Positions 1-9,497 are shown, counted from the stretch's first letter. The stretch is 64,000 nt of DNA from Pseudomonas saudimassiliensis (GCF_000939975.1 NZ_LK391969.1:496001-560000), one strand, 5' to 3'. Notes: generated from the sequence alone by a model not told the origin. Numbers and translations are program-made.

Positions 1-204
1 GTACACCTCCCGGCGCAGGTCCATGGCGATCGGCGCATCGGAATCGGCGATGTTCTGGTTCTGGCACTTGGGACAACGCAGCTCCGAACTCACCTTGTAG
101 AACTGCTCACGCTGCGCCTCGGTCTCGAACTCGTAGGTATCGATCGCCGCCAGGGCCAGGGGTGCCAGGGTCAGGGCGAGCAGCAGGCTCAGCCAGCGAA
201 TCAT
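1..204 (-). CDS. ccmH: Cytochrome c maturation protein CcmH/CycL (3' part outside window)
   Basis: Only the first 68 codons are inside the window; the gene runs off the left edge. CcmH is a membrane-anchored periplasmic thiol oxidoreductase that reduces apocytochrome c cysteines before heme ligation, working with CcmG and CcmF. The visible part shows a signal peptide or anchor (residues 1-20, MIRWLSLLL...) and the family motif RCPKCQNQNIADS, with the CxxC cysteines at residues 44 and 47. The start ATG overlaps the TGA of the upstream ccmG (ATGA), so the two are probably translationally coupled. The C-terminal membrane segment expected for this family is not visible. Confidence 0.93.
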   Translation of the reverse strand, partial: MIRWLSLLLALTLAPLALAAIDTYEFETEAQREQFYKVSSELRCPKCQNQNIADSDAPIAMDLRREVY

Positions 205-770
205 GGTGTTGCTCCTTCATCAACCAGGGCCTGGTAGCGCGGGCCCAGTTGCGTTTCCCAGACCCGATCATCCACCACACCGACGAACTTGTAGCGGATG
301 ACGCCCTCGGCATCGATCAGGAAGGTCTCCGGCGCACCATATACGCCCAGGTCCAGGCCGAGGCGCCCCTCAGCATCACTGATATTGAGCTGGTAGGGAT
401 CGTGGAACTCCTTCAACCACTGCCGCGCGTCCTCGGTGTTGTCCTTGTAGTTCACCCCGTGGATGACAACGCCCTGCTCCGCCAGGCGGTTGAGCACCGG
501 GTGCTCGACCCGGCAGGCAACGCACCAGGTGCCCCAGACGTTGACCAGCGCAGGCTGGCCGAGCAGGTCGGCGCGGGTAAGTGTCGGGCCATCCGCTTCC
601 ACCGACGCCAGCGAGAAATCCGGGAAGGGCTTGTCGATCAGCGCCGACGGCAAGGTGCTGGGGTCAATGGCCAGATCCTGCTGGTTCTTCTTGTCATTCA
701 GCGCCTTGAGAAACAGCCCCAGCAGCAGCACGAACAATATCAGCGGAATCAACTTCCAGTATCTGCGCAT
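201..770 (-). CDS. ccmG: Thiol:disulfide interchange protein DsbE/CcmG
   Basis: A 189-residue membrane-anchored thioredoxin-fold protein that keeps apocytochrome c or CcmH reduced on the periplasmic side. Residues 6-25 form one hydrophobic anchor. The thioredoxin domain follows, with active-site TWCVAC (Cys83, Cys86) and the cis-proline loop GAPETF near residue 147, which is typical of CcmG. Length fits the family (about 180-190). The gene overlaps ccmF by one base and ccmH by four, so it is part of one polycistron. It is the dedicated reductant of the Ccm pathway rather than a general Dsb protein, as judged from context and the GAPETF loop. Confidence 0.95.
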   Translation of the reverse strand: MRRYWKLIPLILFVLLLGLFLKALNDKKNQQDLAIDPSTLPSALIDKPFPDFSLASVEADGPTLTRADLLGQPALVNVWGTWCVACRVEHPVLNRLAEQGVVIHGVNYKDNTEDARQWLKEFHDPYQLNISDAEGRLGLDLGVYGAPETFLIDAEGVIRYKFVGVVDDRVWETQLGPRYQALVDEGATP

Positions 771-2746
771 CAGGCGGTCTCCCCTGCTGTCGCGGCCTGG
801 GGCACGGTGCGCCGTTGGCGCACCTTCAGGCGATAACGCTTGTCACTGGCCGCCAGCAGACCACCGAAGGTCATCAGCAGCCCGCCTCCCCAGATCCAGC
901 GCACGAAGGGTTTGATGTGGACGCGGATGGCCCAGGCGCCATTTTCCAGCGGCTCGCCCATGGCGACAAACAGGTCGCGGGTAAAACCCGGGTGGATACC
1001 GGCTTCGGTCATCGGCATGTTCTGTACGGTGTACAGGCGCTTTTCCGGGGTCAGGGTGGTGATGCGACGCTCGTTGCGATACACCTCGACGATTCCCTCA
1101 TCGGAAATCCAGTTTGGCCCTTCCAGATGGTCCGCGCCCTGGAACACGAAACGGTAGCCGCCCAGTTCCAGCGCATCGCCCGGCGCCATGCGCAGGTCGC
1201 GCTGGCTGTCGAACAGGCTGGCACCGACCACACCCACAGCGCAAACCGCGATGCCGACGTGGGCCAGGGTCATCCCCCAGTAACTGCGGGGCAAGGCGCG
1301 CACACCGCGCACCAGACCCTTGTTGCGCGACTTGTCGAGGATATCGCGCAGGCTGGCGCCGACTACCCAGAGCACCAACAACAACATGCTGCCGACGGCC
1401 AGATGGTGATCGCCGATCCACACCGCCCCGCCGATGGCTGCCAGCGCGGACAACACTACAACCCACTTCAGCTGTCCCGCCAGCCACTTGACCGGGGTGT
1501 CCTTCCACCGACTCATGATGCCGACGCCCAGCGCCAGCATGAGCACCGCCATCAGGGGGACGAACAGCGCATTGAAATAGGGCGGGCCCACCGACACCAT
1601 GGTCCCGGTCAAGGCATCCAGCGCCATGGGGTACAGGGTGCCCAGCAGCACCATCAGCGTGGCCACCACCAGGATGACGTTGTTGATCAGCAGGAAGGTT
1701 TCCCGCGACCAGAGGGCGAAACCAATCTGGCTCTTGACCACCGGTGCCCGTACCGCATAGAGCGCCAGCGAACCGCCGACGACGACCAGCAGGAAGCCGA
1801 GGATGAAGACACCCCGCTCCGGGTCGGTGGCAAAGGCATGCACCGAGGTCAGCACGCCCGAGCGTACCAGGAAGGTTCCCAGCAGGCTGAGAGAGAACGC
1901 GGCGATGGCCAGCAACACCGTCCAGCTCTTGAAGACGCCGCGTTTTTCCGTCACCGCCAGCGAGTGGATCAGCGCGGTGCCGACCAGCCAGGGCATGAAG
2001 GAAGCGTTTTCCACCGGATCCCAGAACCACCAGCCACCCCAACCCAGCTCGTAGTAGGCCCACCAGGAGCCCAGCACGATACCCAGCCCGAGGAAGGCCC
2101 AGGCAACAATGGTCCAGGGCCGCGACCAGCGCGCCCAGGCAGCGTCCAGACGGCCGCCGAGCAGCGCGGCGATGGCAAAGGCGAAGGCGACCGAGAAACC
2201 CACGTAGCCCATGTAGAGCATCGGCGGATGCACGATCAGCCCGAAGTCCTGCAGCAACGGGTTGAGGTCATTGCCGTCGGCCGGGAAGAACGGCAGCTGA
2301 CGATCGAAGGGGTTGGAGGTCATCAACATGAACAGCAGGAAGCCGACGCTGATCATACCCATCACTGCCAGCACCCGGGCAAGCATTTCTTCCGGCAGAT
2401 CCCGGGAGAAGATCGCCACGGCAAAGGTCCAGGCCGCCAGGATCAAGGCCCACAACAACAGCGACCCCTCGTGGCCACCCCACACTGCGCTGACCCGGTA
2501 ATACCAGGGCAACGCCGAGTTGGAGTTGAGTGCCACATAGGTGACGCTGAAGTCATTAGTGACGAAGGCATGCACCAGGCAGATGAAGGCGAACAGCACG
2601 AACAGGCACTGTGCCAATGCCGCCGGCTGGGCAAAGCCCATCGCCAGGGTATCGCCGCGCCAGGCGCCATACAGCGGAATGGTGGCCTGCAGCAGCGCCA
2701 GCACCAGGGCAATGATCAGGGCAATCTGGCCAAGCTCGGGAATCAT
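770..2746 (-). CDS. ccmF: Heme lyase subunit CcmF
   Basis: A 658-residue polytopic inner-membrane protein, the core of the cytochrome c heme lyase that attaches heme from holo-CcmE to apocytochrome c. The tryptophan-rich WWD signature lies at about residues 232-249 (GWGGWWFWDPVENASF), and the conserved histidine stretch HPPMLYMGYVG starts at residue 173. Many hydrophobic helices follow, with a large periplasmic loop near the C-terminus. Length matches full-size CcmF (about 650). It sits between ccmE (12-base gap) and ccmG (1-base overlap). Confidence 0.97.
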   Translation of the reverse strand: MIPELGQIALIIALVLALLQATIPLYGAWRGDTLAMGFAQPAALAQCLFVLFAFICLVHAFVTNDFSVTYVALNSNSALPWYYRVSAVWGGHEGSLLLWALILAAWTFAVAIFSRDLPEEMLARVLAVMGMISVGFLLFMLMTSNPFDRQLPFFPADGNDLNPLLQDFGLIVHPPMLYMGYVGFSVAFAFAIAALLGGRLDAAWARWSRPWTIVAWAFLGLGIVLGSWWAYYELGWGGWWFWDPVENASFMPWLVGTALIHSLAVTEKRGVFKSWTVLLAIAAFSLSLLGTFLVRSGVLTSVHAFATDPERGVFILGFLLVVVGGSLALYAVRAPVVKSQIGFALWSRETFLLINNVILVVATLMVLLGTLYPMALDALTGTMVSVGPPYFNALFVPLMAVLMLALGVGIMSRWKDTPVKWLAGQLKWVVVLSALAAIGGAVWIGDHHLAVGSMLLLVLWVVGASLRDILDKSRNKGLVRGVRALPRSYWGMTLAHVGIAVCAVGVVGASLFDSQRDLRMAPGDALELGGYRFVFQGADHLEGPNWISDEGIVEVYRNERRITTLTPEKRLYTVQNMPMTEAGIHPGFTRDLFVAMGEPLENGAWAIRVHIKPFVRWIWGGGLLMTFGGLLAASDKRYRLKVRQRRTVPQAATAGETA

Positions 2747-2758
2747 GCGACCTCCGGA

Positions 2759-3220
2759 TCAGTTGGCAGAAGGCGTATAGCCTTCAACTTTCATGTGTTC
2801 CACTTTTTCCAGCGCCTGGGCCACTTCCGGCGGCATGTATTCCTCGTCGTGCTTGGCCAGGACTTCATCGGCCATCAACACCCGGTCTTCGTTCAACCGA
2901 CCAAGCGCCACGATGCCCTGCCCCTCCCGGAACAGGTCCGGCAGGATGCCGCTATAGGAAATAATCACCTGCTCACCGCCATCGGTCACCTCGAAGATCA
3001 CCTCCAGGCTGTCGGGGGCGCGTTTCACGCTACCGTTCACTACCATGCCGCCGGCACGGATACGGGCATCCTGGGGCGCCATTCCGGAGGCAATTTCAGT
3101 AGGCGTGTAGAACAGGTTGATGTTCTGCTTCAGGGCGCCAAGGGCCAATGCCACGGCGACACAGACTCCAACCACGACCAACAGAATCAACAACAGGCGT
3201 TTCTTGCGCTGCGGATGCAT
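2759..3220 (-). CDS. ccmE: Periplasmic heme chaperone CcmE
   Basis: A 153-residue protein with one N-terminal membrane anchor (about residues 9-30) and a periplasmic OB-fold domain. It binds heme covalently through the histidine of the motif [12 protein letters not shown] (His124; Tyr128 is the usual axial ligand) and hands it to CcmF. The start codon overlaps the ccmD stop (TAATG), so translation is coupled. Length and motif spacing are normal for proteobacterial CcmE. Confidence 0.97.
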   Translation of the reverse strand: MHPQRKKRLLLILLVVVGVCVAVALALGALKQNINLFYTPTEIASGMAPQDARIRAGGMVVNGSVKRAPDSLEVIFEVTDGGEQVIISYSGILPDLFREGQGIVALGRLNEDRVLMADEVLAKHDEEYMPPEVAQALEKVEHMKVEGYTPSAN

Positions 3221-3387
3221 TATTCAACCTCCCGACGGCGGCGACGCGCCTCTTCATTGACCAGACGACGACGGGCCAGCCAGGGCTGTACCACGTTCAA
3301 CGCCAATACGACCAGGGTGATGGCATAGGACGACCACACGTAGACACCGTGCCCGTCCATTGCCAGCATGTCAGCCAGATTATTCAT
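3220..3387 (-). CDS. ccmD: Small heme exporter subunit CcmD
   Basis: A 55-residue single-span membrane protein read directly from the gap between ccmC and ccmE. It begins [18 protein letters not shown], has one hydrophobic helix at about residues 18-35, and ends in a very basic tail containing RRRRREVE. CcmD stabilises the CcmABC complex with CcmE and promotes release of holo-CcmE. Its ATG overlaps the ccmC stop (ATGA) and its TAA overlaps the ccmE start. Position, size, the WxSY-type start of the helix and the basic tail all match the family. Confidence 0.92.
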   Translation of the reverse strand: MNNLADMLAMDGHGVYVWSSYAITLVVLALNVVQPWLARRRLVNEEARRRRREVE

Positions 3388-4127
3388 GATGATTTCTCCA
3401 GCACCTCGCGCACCCAGCGCGTCTTGTGCTCACGCCGCAATACCTCTAACCGCATGCGCATCAGCAGGCTGACGGTGAACAGCGCATAGAAGCCCAGCAC
3501 CATCAGCAGCAGCGGCAGCCACATTTCCACCGGCATCGCCGGCTTCTCGGTAATCTTGAAGGTGGCCGGCTGGTGCAGGGTGTTCCACCACTCCACCGAA
3601 TACTTGATGATCGGGATATTGACCACCCCGACAATTGCCAGCACCGCCGTGGCCTTGGCCGAGGTCTCGCGGTTGCTGATCGCCTGGCCCAGGGCAATGA
3701 TGCCGAAATACAGGAACAGCAGGATCAGCATGGAGGTCAGTCGCGCGTCCCAGACCCAGTAGGTGCCCCAGGTCGGCTTGCCCCAGATAGCCCCGGTCAG
3801 CAGCGCGACAAAGGTCATCCAAGCGCCAATGGGCGCGGCGCACTTGAGTGCGACATCCGCCAGCTTCATGCGCCAGACCAGGCTGACTATGCCAGCGACC
3901 GCCAACATGATGTAACAGGATTGGGCCACGAAGGCGGCCGGCACATGGATGTAGATGATCCGGAAGCTGTTGCCCTGCTGGTAATCCTGGGGTGCGAAGA
4001 ACAGTCCCCAGATGCAGCCGACCAGCAGCAACAGCACCCCGGCGACCGCAAACCAGGGCAGCCAGCGGCCGCTGATGTCATGGAACCATTTGGGCGAACC
4101 CAACTTGTGGAAAAAACGCCAGTTCAT
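3384..4127 (-). CDS. ccmC: Heme exporter membrane subunit CcmC
   Basis: A 247-residue protein with about six membrane helices, which loads heme onto CcmE. The tryptophan-rich periplasmic motif [13 protein letters not shown] is visible around the middle, and the conserved histidine stretch HVPAAFVAQ lies upstream of it; together they form the WWD heme-handling site shared with CcmF. The gene overlaps ccmB and ccmD by four bases each. Confidence 0.96.
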   Translation of the reverse strand: MNWRFFHKLGSPKWFHDISGRWLPWFAVAGVLLLLVGCIWGLFFAPQDYQQGNSFRIIYIHVPAAFVAQSCYIMLAVAGIVSLVWRMKLADVALKCAAPIGAWMTFVALLTGAIWGKPTWGTYWVWDARLTSMLILLFLYFGIIALGQAISNRETSAKATAVLAIVGVVNIPIIKYSVEWWNTLHQPATFKITEKPAMPVEMWLPLLLMVLGFYALFTVSLLMRMRLEVLRREHKTRWVREVLEKSS

Positions 4128-4795
4128 TCACTCACTCCAATTCGCAATCCGGCAGCAATGGCTATCGGCGCCAGACTCAATGCCAGCATGGCCAGACAAC
4201 CGAGCCACAGGGCGTAGCCGGTCACGGGCATGCCCTGCAGCGCCGCGTCCATCGCTCCGGTACCGAGAATGAGTACCGGGATGTACAGCGGCAGGATCAA
4301 CAACGCCAATAATACGCCGCCGCTCTTGAGGCCAACGGTCAGGGCCGCGCCCACTGCGCCCAGCAGGCTCAGTATCGGCGTGCCCAGTAACAGCGTCAGC
4401 ACCAGCACCGGCAGCGACGACAGCGGCAGGGCCAGCATCAGGCCGAACAGCGGCGCCAGCACCACCATCGCGAGCCCCGAAACCAGCCAGTGATGCAGCA
4501 CCTTGACCAGCACCATGAGCGCCAGCGGATGCGGTGACAGCACCCATTGTTCCAGCGAACCATCGTCGTAATCGCTGCGAAACAATCCGTCAAGCGACAG
4601 CAGCGTGGCCAACAGCGCCGCCACCCAGATCACCCCCGGTGCCATGCTGCGCAGCATGGACGGCTCCGGCCCCACTGCCAGCGGAAACAGGCTCACCACC
4701 AGGGCGAAGAACACCAGCGGGTTGAGCAGATCCCCCGGTCGGCGCCAGGCCAGCCGCCACTCGCGGCAGAACAGCAACCACACAACGCGCCGCAT
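4124..4795 (-). CDS. ccmB: Heme exporter membrane subunit CcmB
   Basis: A 223-residue inner-membrane protein with about six hydrophobic helices. It is the permease-like partner of the CcmA ATPase in the CcmABCD complex that releases holo-CcmE. The N-terminus contains the conserved [20 protein letters not shown]-type stretch (residues 10-29) seen in CcmB. It overlaps ccmA by one base and ccmC by four. Family identification rests on sequence character and the fixed operon position. Confidence 0.95.
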   Translation of the reverse strand: MRRVVWLLFCREWRLAWRRPGDLLNPLVFFALVVSLFPLAVGPEPSMLRSMAPGVIWVAALLATLLSLDGLFRSDYDDGSLEQWVLSPHPLALMVLVKVLHHWLVSGLAMVVLAPLFGLMLALPLSSLPVLVLTLLLGTPILSLLGAVGAALTVGLKSGGVLLALLILPLYIPVLILGTGAMDAALQGMPVTGYALWLGCLAMLALSLAPIAIAAGLRIGVSE

Positions 4796-5430
4796 CAGTT
4801 GAGCTGCCCCATGTCGAGCCGGCGTACGCCCGGCAGATGTTCCAGCCCATGGTGGGTGGTCATGATCACCATGCCGCCCCCGGCCGCATGCTGCAGGATA
4901 TGCTGTTCCAGGCTCGTGACACCGGCTTTGTCGATAGCGGTGAAGGGTTCATCCAGAATCCATACCGGGTGTTGTTCCAGATACAACCGGGCCAGCGCCA
5001 CCCGGCGATGCTGGCCTGCGGACAGGTTGTGGCAGGGAATATCCTCGAACCCGCGCAGGCCGACCTGGTCCAGCGCCGCCCAGATCGCCTCGGCCCCGAC
5101 CGGCTCGCTCAAGGCGCAGAGCCAGCTCAGGTTCTCCTCGGCGGTCAGCGCACCCTTGACCGCCGGGGCGTGACCGATGAACATCCGGTGGCGGCGCCAG
5201 TCTTCCTGGCCGGCTCCGCTGAAGATCGAGTTGCCGCCGTAGCGGATGTCCCCGGCGGAGGCTGGCAGCAAGCCGGCCAGAATACGCAGCAGGCTGGTCT
5301 TGCCTGACCCGTTGGGTCCGGCCACCTGCAGTATCTCCCCGGGTTCGAGTCGCAACGACAGCGAAGCAAACAGCTCGCGCTGGTCCCGCTCGCAGGCCAG
5401 ACTGTCCAACTCAACAGGCAGTGGCTTCAC
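4795..5430 (-). CDS. ccmA: Heme exporter ATP-binding subunit CcmA
   Basis: ABC ATPase that powers release of holo-CcmE from CcmC. Visible motifs are Walker [12 protein letters not shown], signature [14 protein letters not shown] and Walker [14 protein letters not shown] chose the GTG at 5430 (211 residues, starting [16 protein letters not shown]): it has a GGAG ribosome site five bases upstream, and the length fits CcmA. An in-frame ATG at 5472 would add 14 residues without a clear ribosome site. First gene of the operon. A TATAAT-like hexamer on the minus strand at 5532-5537 is a possible -10, but no good -35 accompanies it. Confidence 0.93.
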   Translation of the reverse strand: MKPLPVELDSLACERDQRELFASLSLRLEPGEILQVAGPNGSGKTSLLRILAGLLPASAGDIRYGGNSIFSGAGQEDWRRHRMFIGHAPAVKGALTAEENLSWLCALSEPVGAEAIWAALDQVGLRGFEDIPCHNLSAGQHRRVALARLYLEQHPVWILDEPFTAIDKAGVTSLEQHILQHAAGGGMVIMTTHHGLEHLPGVRRLDMGQLN

Positions 5431-5557
5431 TTGTACTCCAAACCATCGGGGAAGCGAATATCCTTCACTCATGTTTACCAGCGCGCTGCCGCTATACTCC
5501 AGGGGCGGCAGGCACCTGCGTGACTGGCGCCATTATACATAGCACCCCTACCCAGAG

Positions 5558-7231
5558 GTGCCTGATTTACATCAATATGTGACACAGATGACGCCGGATC
5601 TGAACCTGCCTCCGATCACCGCCAACCGCCCTGGAACAGGGGCTTCAGCCGCGGCTGCGGTGACCTCCGCGGTGGCGTTGGAGCTGCTGCGTCCGATTGC
5701 CGCACAGACGCTTGCACCGGGTGAAAGCGCCCGTGCCCAGGTGGTCGACAGCCAGCCCCGATCCGGCCAGTTCGAAATCTTGCTACGGCTGGCCAAAGCC
5801 GGCCTGCCGCCGACCGAGGTCAGCGTGACCAGTCGCCAGCCGCTGGATGCGGGCACCAGCCTGACCGTACAGGCGGTCAGCTCCACCCGCCTGCTGGCCG
5901 TATTGGACAGCGCCGCCGGCCAGCAGGCTGGGCAACCACCGCTCAGCAAGCTGGACCCGCAGCTGTTTCCACTGGGCACCCTGGTGCAGGCCCGCATCAT
6001 CGACAGTCAGGCGGTGTCCACCGGCAGCGAACAAGCCCGCTTCGCGATTCTCGCTCGCCTGTTGCAGGGGCCCGCGGCAGGCGCAGTGCTCAGCCTCGAC
6101 AGTGCCCGCCCCGCCGCTCCGGGCAGCCTGTTGACCGCCATGGTCGGCAGCAAGGGCGAATTGCGGGCCACCTCGGTCACCGAGCAGGTCCGGCAACTGG
6201 ACCTGCTGCAGGGCATGCGAACCACCTTGCAGCACCAGGCCTCCTCAGAGCCCATGCTGCGCCTACTCACCACGCTGGCGGCGCTCCCCGAATTGCCACC
6301 GCTGCTGCAGGCCGGCATGCGCCAGGTCCTGGCCCACGTCAGCACGCCGGAGTACCTGAGCACACCCGCCGGGGTGGCTCAGGCGGTACGCCAGAGTGGC
6401 GTCTTTCTCGAGGCCGGGCTGGCGCAGCTGAGTCTGGCCCTGCGTGCCGGCGCCACGCCAAGCAACACCTCCGCCGCCGAGCCGCTGCAGCAGAACCTGC
6501 TGCCACCACTGACGCGCGTCCTGCCGCTATTGGCGAGCCTGGCCACGCCACCCGGCACCGAGCCGCTGCCAGGTGCAGATTTCAAGGCGAGCTTGCTCAA
6601 TCTGCTGGTTACCCTGCAGCAACAATTGCCGCCTGAGGCACAGCGCCTGGCGACCCTGCCACCGGGACCCTGGCAGGCCGCGCTCACGGTCAAGCCCGGG
6701 CTGTTCCCATTGCCCTCGCGCACGCTGCAGGCCCTGAGCGACGCGCCTGACCTGGGCAGCCTGCTGCGCCTGACCGCCGCCCTCCTCTCACGCATCCAGC
6801 ACCATCAGTTCCAAAGCCTGGGCCAGACCCAGAGCTTCGCCGACGGCAGCAACCAGACTGTCTGGCAGCTGGAAATCCCCCTGCGTGACGGCCCGCAGTT
6901 CACCCAGGTGCAAATGCGCATCCAGCGCGACCAGGCCGCGCCCGGCTCCCGCCAGACCGAACCGGCGCCGCAGTGGGAAATACGCCTGGCCTTCAATCTG
7001 GACCAGCTCGGCCCGATGCAGACCATTGCCCGGCTCTACAAGGGCCGCGTGAGCAGCGAATTCTGGGCTGAGCAGAGCGATACCCTGCTACGCATCAACG
7101 CCGAGATGGACCGACTGCGGGACCGGCTGCTGACCCGCGGCCTGGAAGTAGGCGAACTCAGCGTCCACCGCGGCAGCCCACCGCCGCCGCGGCAGGCGGT
7201 ACAACAACGCTGGATCGACGAGGTAACCTGA
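5558..7231 (+). CDS. FliK-like hook-length control domain protein (orphan)
   Basis: About 557 residues. An alanine/leucine/proline/glutamine-rich low-complexity body is followed by a C-terminal Flg_hook-like domain (about residues 430-545) with WQLEIPLRDGPQFTQVQMRI and WEIRLAFNLDQLGPMQTI. In FliK this domain talks to FlhB to switch export specificity. No hook, rod or flagellin genes are nearby, so a true hook-ruler role is uncertain. It lies divergently from ccmA and overlaps the following FlhB-like gene by one base. The start is uncertain: GTG 5558 or ATG 5588 (MTPDLNLPPITANRP), neither with a strong ribosome site. Confidence 0.75.
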   Translation: MPDLHQYVTQMTPDLNLPPITANRPGTGASAAAAVTSAVALELLRPIAAQTLAPGESARAQVVDSQPRSGQFEILLRLAKAGLPPTEVSVTSRQPLDAGTSLTVQAVSSTRLLAVLDSAAGQQAGQPPLSKLDPQLFPLGTLVQARIIDSQAVSTGSEQARFAILARLLQGPAAGAVLSLDSARPAAPGSLLTAMVGSKGELRATSVTEQVRQLDLLQGMRTTLQHQASSEPMLRLLTTLAALPELPPLLQAGMRQVLAHVSTPEYLSTPAGVAQAVRQSGVFLEAGLAQLSLALRAGATPSNTSAAEPLQQNLLPPLTRVLPLLASLATPPGTEPLPGADFKASLLNLLVTLQQQLPPEAQRLATLPPGPWQAALTVKPGLFPLPSRTLQALSDAPDLGSLLRLTAALLSRIQHHQFQSLGQTQSFADGSNQTVWQLEIPLRDGPQFTQVQMRIQRDQAAPGSRQTEPAPQWEIRLAFNLDQLGPMQTIARLYKGRVSSEFWAEQSDTLLRINAEMDRLRDRLLTRGLEVGELSVHRGSPPPPRQAVQQRWIDEVT

Positions 7232-7521
7232 TGAGCGACCACCGCGAAGCCATCGCGCTGCTCTATGAGGGCGGCGAACAGGCTCCCACCGTTACCGCCA
7301 AGGGCGAAGGGGACCTGGCCGAACGCATCATCCAGCTGGCGCTGGAGCATGAGGTGCCCATCTATGAAAACGCCGACCTGGCAAGCATGCTGACGCGCAT
7401 GGAACTGGGCGACCAGATCCCCGAAGCGCTGTACCGCACCATCGCCGAGATCATCGCGTTTGCCTGGCACCTGCAGGGCAAGACGCCGGAGGGATTTGTA
7501 CCGCCGGCCGACGATCAGTAG
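7231..7521 (+). CDS. FlhB C-terminal-domain-like protein (EscU/YscU/HrcU family)
   Basis: A 96-residue soluble protein that aligns by eye with the cytoplasmic tail of FlhB just after its NPTH autocleavage site: AIALLYEGGEQAPTVTAKG, then LALEHEVPIYENADLAS and LGDQIPEALYRTIAEIIAF. The membrane part and the NPTH motif itself are absent. It overlaps the FliK-like gene by one base, so the pair is probably one operon. Since FliK and FlhB are natural partners, the two are likely to bind each other, but for what machine is not evident. Conserved next to ccm in other pseudomonads, from memory of the family. Confidence 0.8.
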   Translation: MSDHREAIALLYEGGEQAPTVTAKGEGDLAERIIQLALEHEVPIYENADLASMLTRMELGDQIPEALYRTIAEIIAFAWHLQGKTPEGFVPPADDQ

Positions 7522-7645
7522 ATGGAGTTCACATTCCGCCCCCTTGCCCTGTGAGCAACTGCACAGAACCGCAACGGTCACATTGTTGCTCGCGGCTCCG
7601 TCAACTATAAGGGCGTTCTCTTTTCTCCTTCCAAGGACGGCAAGC

Positions 7646-8185
7646 ATGTTCAGGGTTTTTCTCGTTTTATCATTAACCGGCCTGTTGACGGCCTGTCTGG
7701 ATAGTGGCGGTGGGGGCGGCAATTCCGATAACGATACCGGCTCCCCTGCGCCTGCAACCGGCCTGGCTGCACTTGAAGAGGCTGGCGAGATCCCCAGGCT
7801 CGACCGCAGCGCCGACCTCACAGGCCCGGATGCCGACCAGGACAGCGTTCGGGATGATATAGCCGCTTATATCGACCAGCATTACCAAGCGGAAGCCCAG
7901 CGCAACGCCGCACGCCAAGCGGCCCGCGCCATGGCGGGGGTGTTCACTGTTGATCTCGACGATCAACTGGCAGTGAAAGAAGTCAACCGCCAGATTGCCC
8001 GTGCTGACCATTGTATCTACCTGGTCTTCGAAGAAGGCAATGAGGTCAAACCGGCAGCCCAGGTATCCCGTGAGCTGGAGGCCATGGCGACTAATACCCA
8101 AGCGCGACTGACTCGCTATCTGGAATTCAACAAAGCGCTGGATGGCAGCATCTGGACCACACCGAAGGGGGATACCTGTGAATAA
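7646..8185 (+). CDS. Putative lipoprotein, function unknown
   Basis: A 179-residue protein starting at ATG 7646. A signal peptide ends in the lipobox LLTAC (Cys17), followed by a glycine/serine/asparagine linker. A short acidic stretch, DLTGPDADQDSVRDD, resembles a calcium-binding thrombospondin type 3 repeat. The remainder is helical with two cysteines, at HCIYLVF and at the C-terminus. I recognise no family. Its last eight bases overlap the next gene, a secreted hydrolase, so the two are probably co-expressed and may act together in the envelope. The upstream 120 bases contain no obvious promoter. Confidence 0.7.
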   Translation: MFRVFLVLSLTGLLTACLDSGGGGGNSDNDTGSPAPATGLAALEEAGEIPRLDRSADLTGPDADQDSVRDDIAAYIDQHYQAEAQRNAARQAARAMAGVFTVDLDDQLAVKEVNRQIARADHCIYLVFEEGNEVKPAAQVSRELEAMATNTQARLTRYLEFNKALDGSIWTTPKGDTCE

Positions 8186-9497
8186 TTCCCTCAAAAAAGT
8201 CCTTGCTGGCTCCTTGTTCACAACTCTCGCGCTCACCACCACAACCGCGCTCCAGGCGCAGACAGCGTCCGACGACTTGTGCACCGATACCGGTATCGCC
8301 TTCGTATTCTTCAACGGCGTCCAGACTACCGTTCGCGAAGCCAACCGGGCCAACAGCGAACTCGCCCGCCTCCACGGCTACGAGAACGACGATGGCGAGG
8401 AGATCGCTTACGAAGTGGCCTACAACTACACCGAAGGTTTCGGAGATTTCATCGAGACCTTCAATCAGCGCCTGCTCGAACAGGACAGCGAGCTGAATGG
8501 CCGTTTCGAGCTTTTCTTCGAAAGCCTGCTGGGGGACGGGCCCTGGTGGTCGGCCATAGGTCATGCGCTACCACAACTGCTGGATATCCGCGACAGCTGG
8601 ATCGACTGGTACCAGGCAGCTGCGGTGCAGCGGCTGGCCAGCTTATTCGGCTCACCGCCCACCGCGGTGAACTACGCTGAGCATCGAACCCGGATTGACA
8701 ACTGGATAGTCGAAGGCAAGAAGTTGCTGTTCGTAGCCCACTCCCAGGGCAATCTGTTCGCTAACGCGGCCTACGGTTACGCCAGCGGCCAACTGCCGAC
8801 CGACGCGGTGAAGCTGGTGCATATCGCACCAGCTTCACCGGCACTCAACGGGCCACATACCCTGGCTGATCTGGATCTGGTCATCAACGGCCTGAGGGCT
8901 GTGGGATCGGTCCCGGCTATCACCGACAATATCCCCGGCTACCTGCTCCGGCCAGCCGGGGTGAATGGGCAGAAAGATATCCTGGGCCATGGTTTGTTGG
9001 AGATTTATATCAATCAGCAGCTCGCCATCGCTGCGCGCGTGCGCACACAGATCGAGAGTGCGCTGAATTCGCTGGTGAAGCCGCCAGCCGAAGCCACCTC
9101 AGGGTTCTTTACCGCGACACTGACCTGGGACGGCAGCGGCGATGTGGATCTGCATGTATACGAACCCGGCGGCGACCATGTCTACTACAGCAACATGACC
9201 GGGGGTGCGGGCTATCTCGACGTCGATAATGTCGTCGCAAACGGTCCGGAGCATTATTACGCCTCATGCAATCCTGCAAAACTGCAGGCAGGCACATACC
9301 GCGTGGCGGTGGCGAACTATGCCCGTGCCACCGGCCGTGCAGCGACCGTACAGATAGCTTCTTGGGAGGATGGCGTACTAGGTACTCGCACAGTCACCGT
9401 TGCCGAGCCAACAGGCTCTACGCCTGGCTATGATCTGTTCGATGTCCGGGTAGAAGAACACCCGGAGAGCGGCAAGCTCAGCGCGTCACTGCAGTAA
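8178..9497 (+). CDS. Secreted alpha/beta-hydrolase with C-terminal YfaP/DUF2135-like domain
   Basis: 439 residues from GTG 8178, chosen because a GGGGG ribosome site lies five bases upstream and a good signal peptide follows (LKKVLAGSLFTTLAL...ALQAQ). A nucleophile elbow VAHSQGN puts the serine at about residue 189, with ILGHGLLEIY as a possible catalytic histidine region. The C-terminal ~110 residues begin with ATLTWDGSGDVDLHVYEPGG, which resembles the YfaP/DUF2135 beta-sandwich. Predicted lipase/esterase-type enzyme acting outside the cytoplasm; substrate unknown. It overlaps the upstream lipoprotein gene by eight bases. Confidence 0.7.
   Translation: MNNSLKKVLAGSLFTTLALTTTTALQAQTASDDLCTDTGIAFVFFNGVQTTVREANRANSELARLHGYENDDGEEIAYEVAYNYTEGFGDFIETFNQRLLEQDSELNGRFELFFESLLGDGPWWSAIGHALPQLLDIRDSWIDWYQAAAVQRLASLFGSPPTAVNYAEHRTRIDNWIVEGKKLLFVAHSQGNLFANAAYGYASGQLPTDAVKLVHIAPASPALNGPHTLADLDLVINGLRAVGSVPAITDNIPGYLLRPAGVNGQKDILGHGLLEIYINQQLAIAARVRTQIESALNSLVKPPAEATSGFFTATLTWDGSGDVDLHVYEPGGDHVYYSNMTGGAGYLDVDNVVANGPEHYYASCNPAKLQAGTYRVAVANYARATGRAATVQIASWEDGVLGTRTVTVAEPTGSTPGYDLFDVRVEEHPESGKLSASLQ

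Noticed and set aside
815-3328. 837-codon open frame on the plus strand across the ccm genes
   Set aside because: It is a mirror of ccmF, ccmE and ccmD in a high-GC genome; the translation is His/Gln/Arg-rich with no domain, while the minus strand encodes complete Ccm proteins.
5431-5472. ATG 5472 as the ccmA start
   Set aside because: It lacks a ribosome site and adds residues not typical of CcmA; GTG 5430 has GGAG five bases upstream.
5558-7521. Part of a flagellar operon
   Set aside because: Only a FliK-like and a truncated FlhB-like gene are present, with no other flagellar gene in 64 kb.
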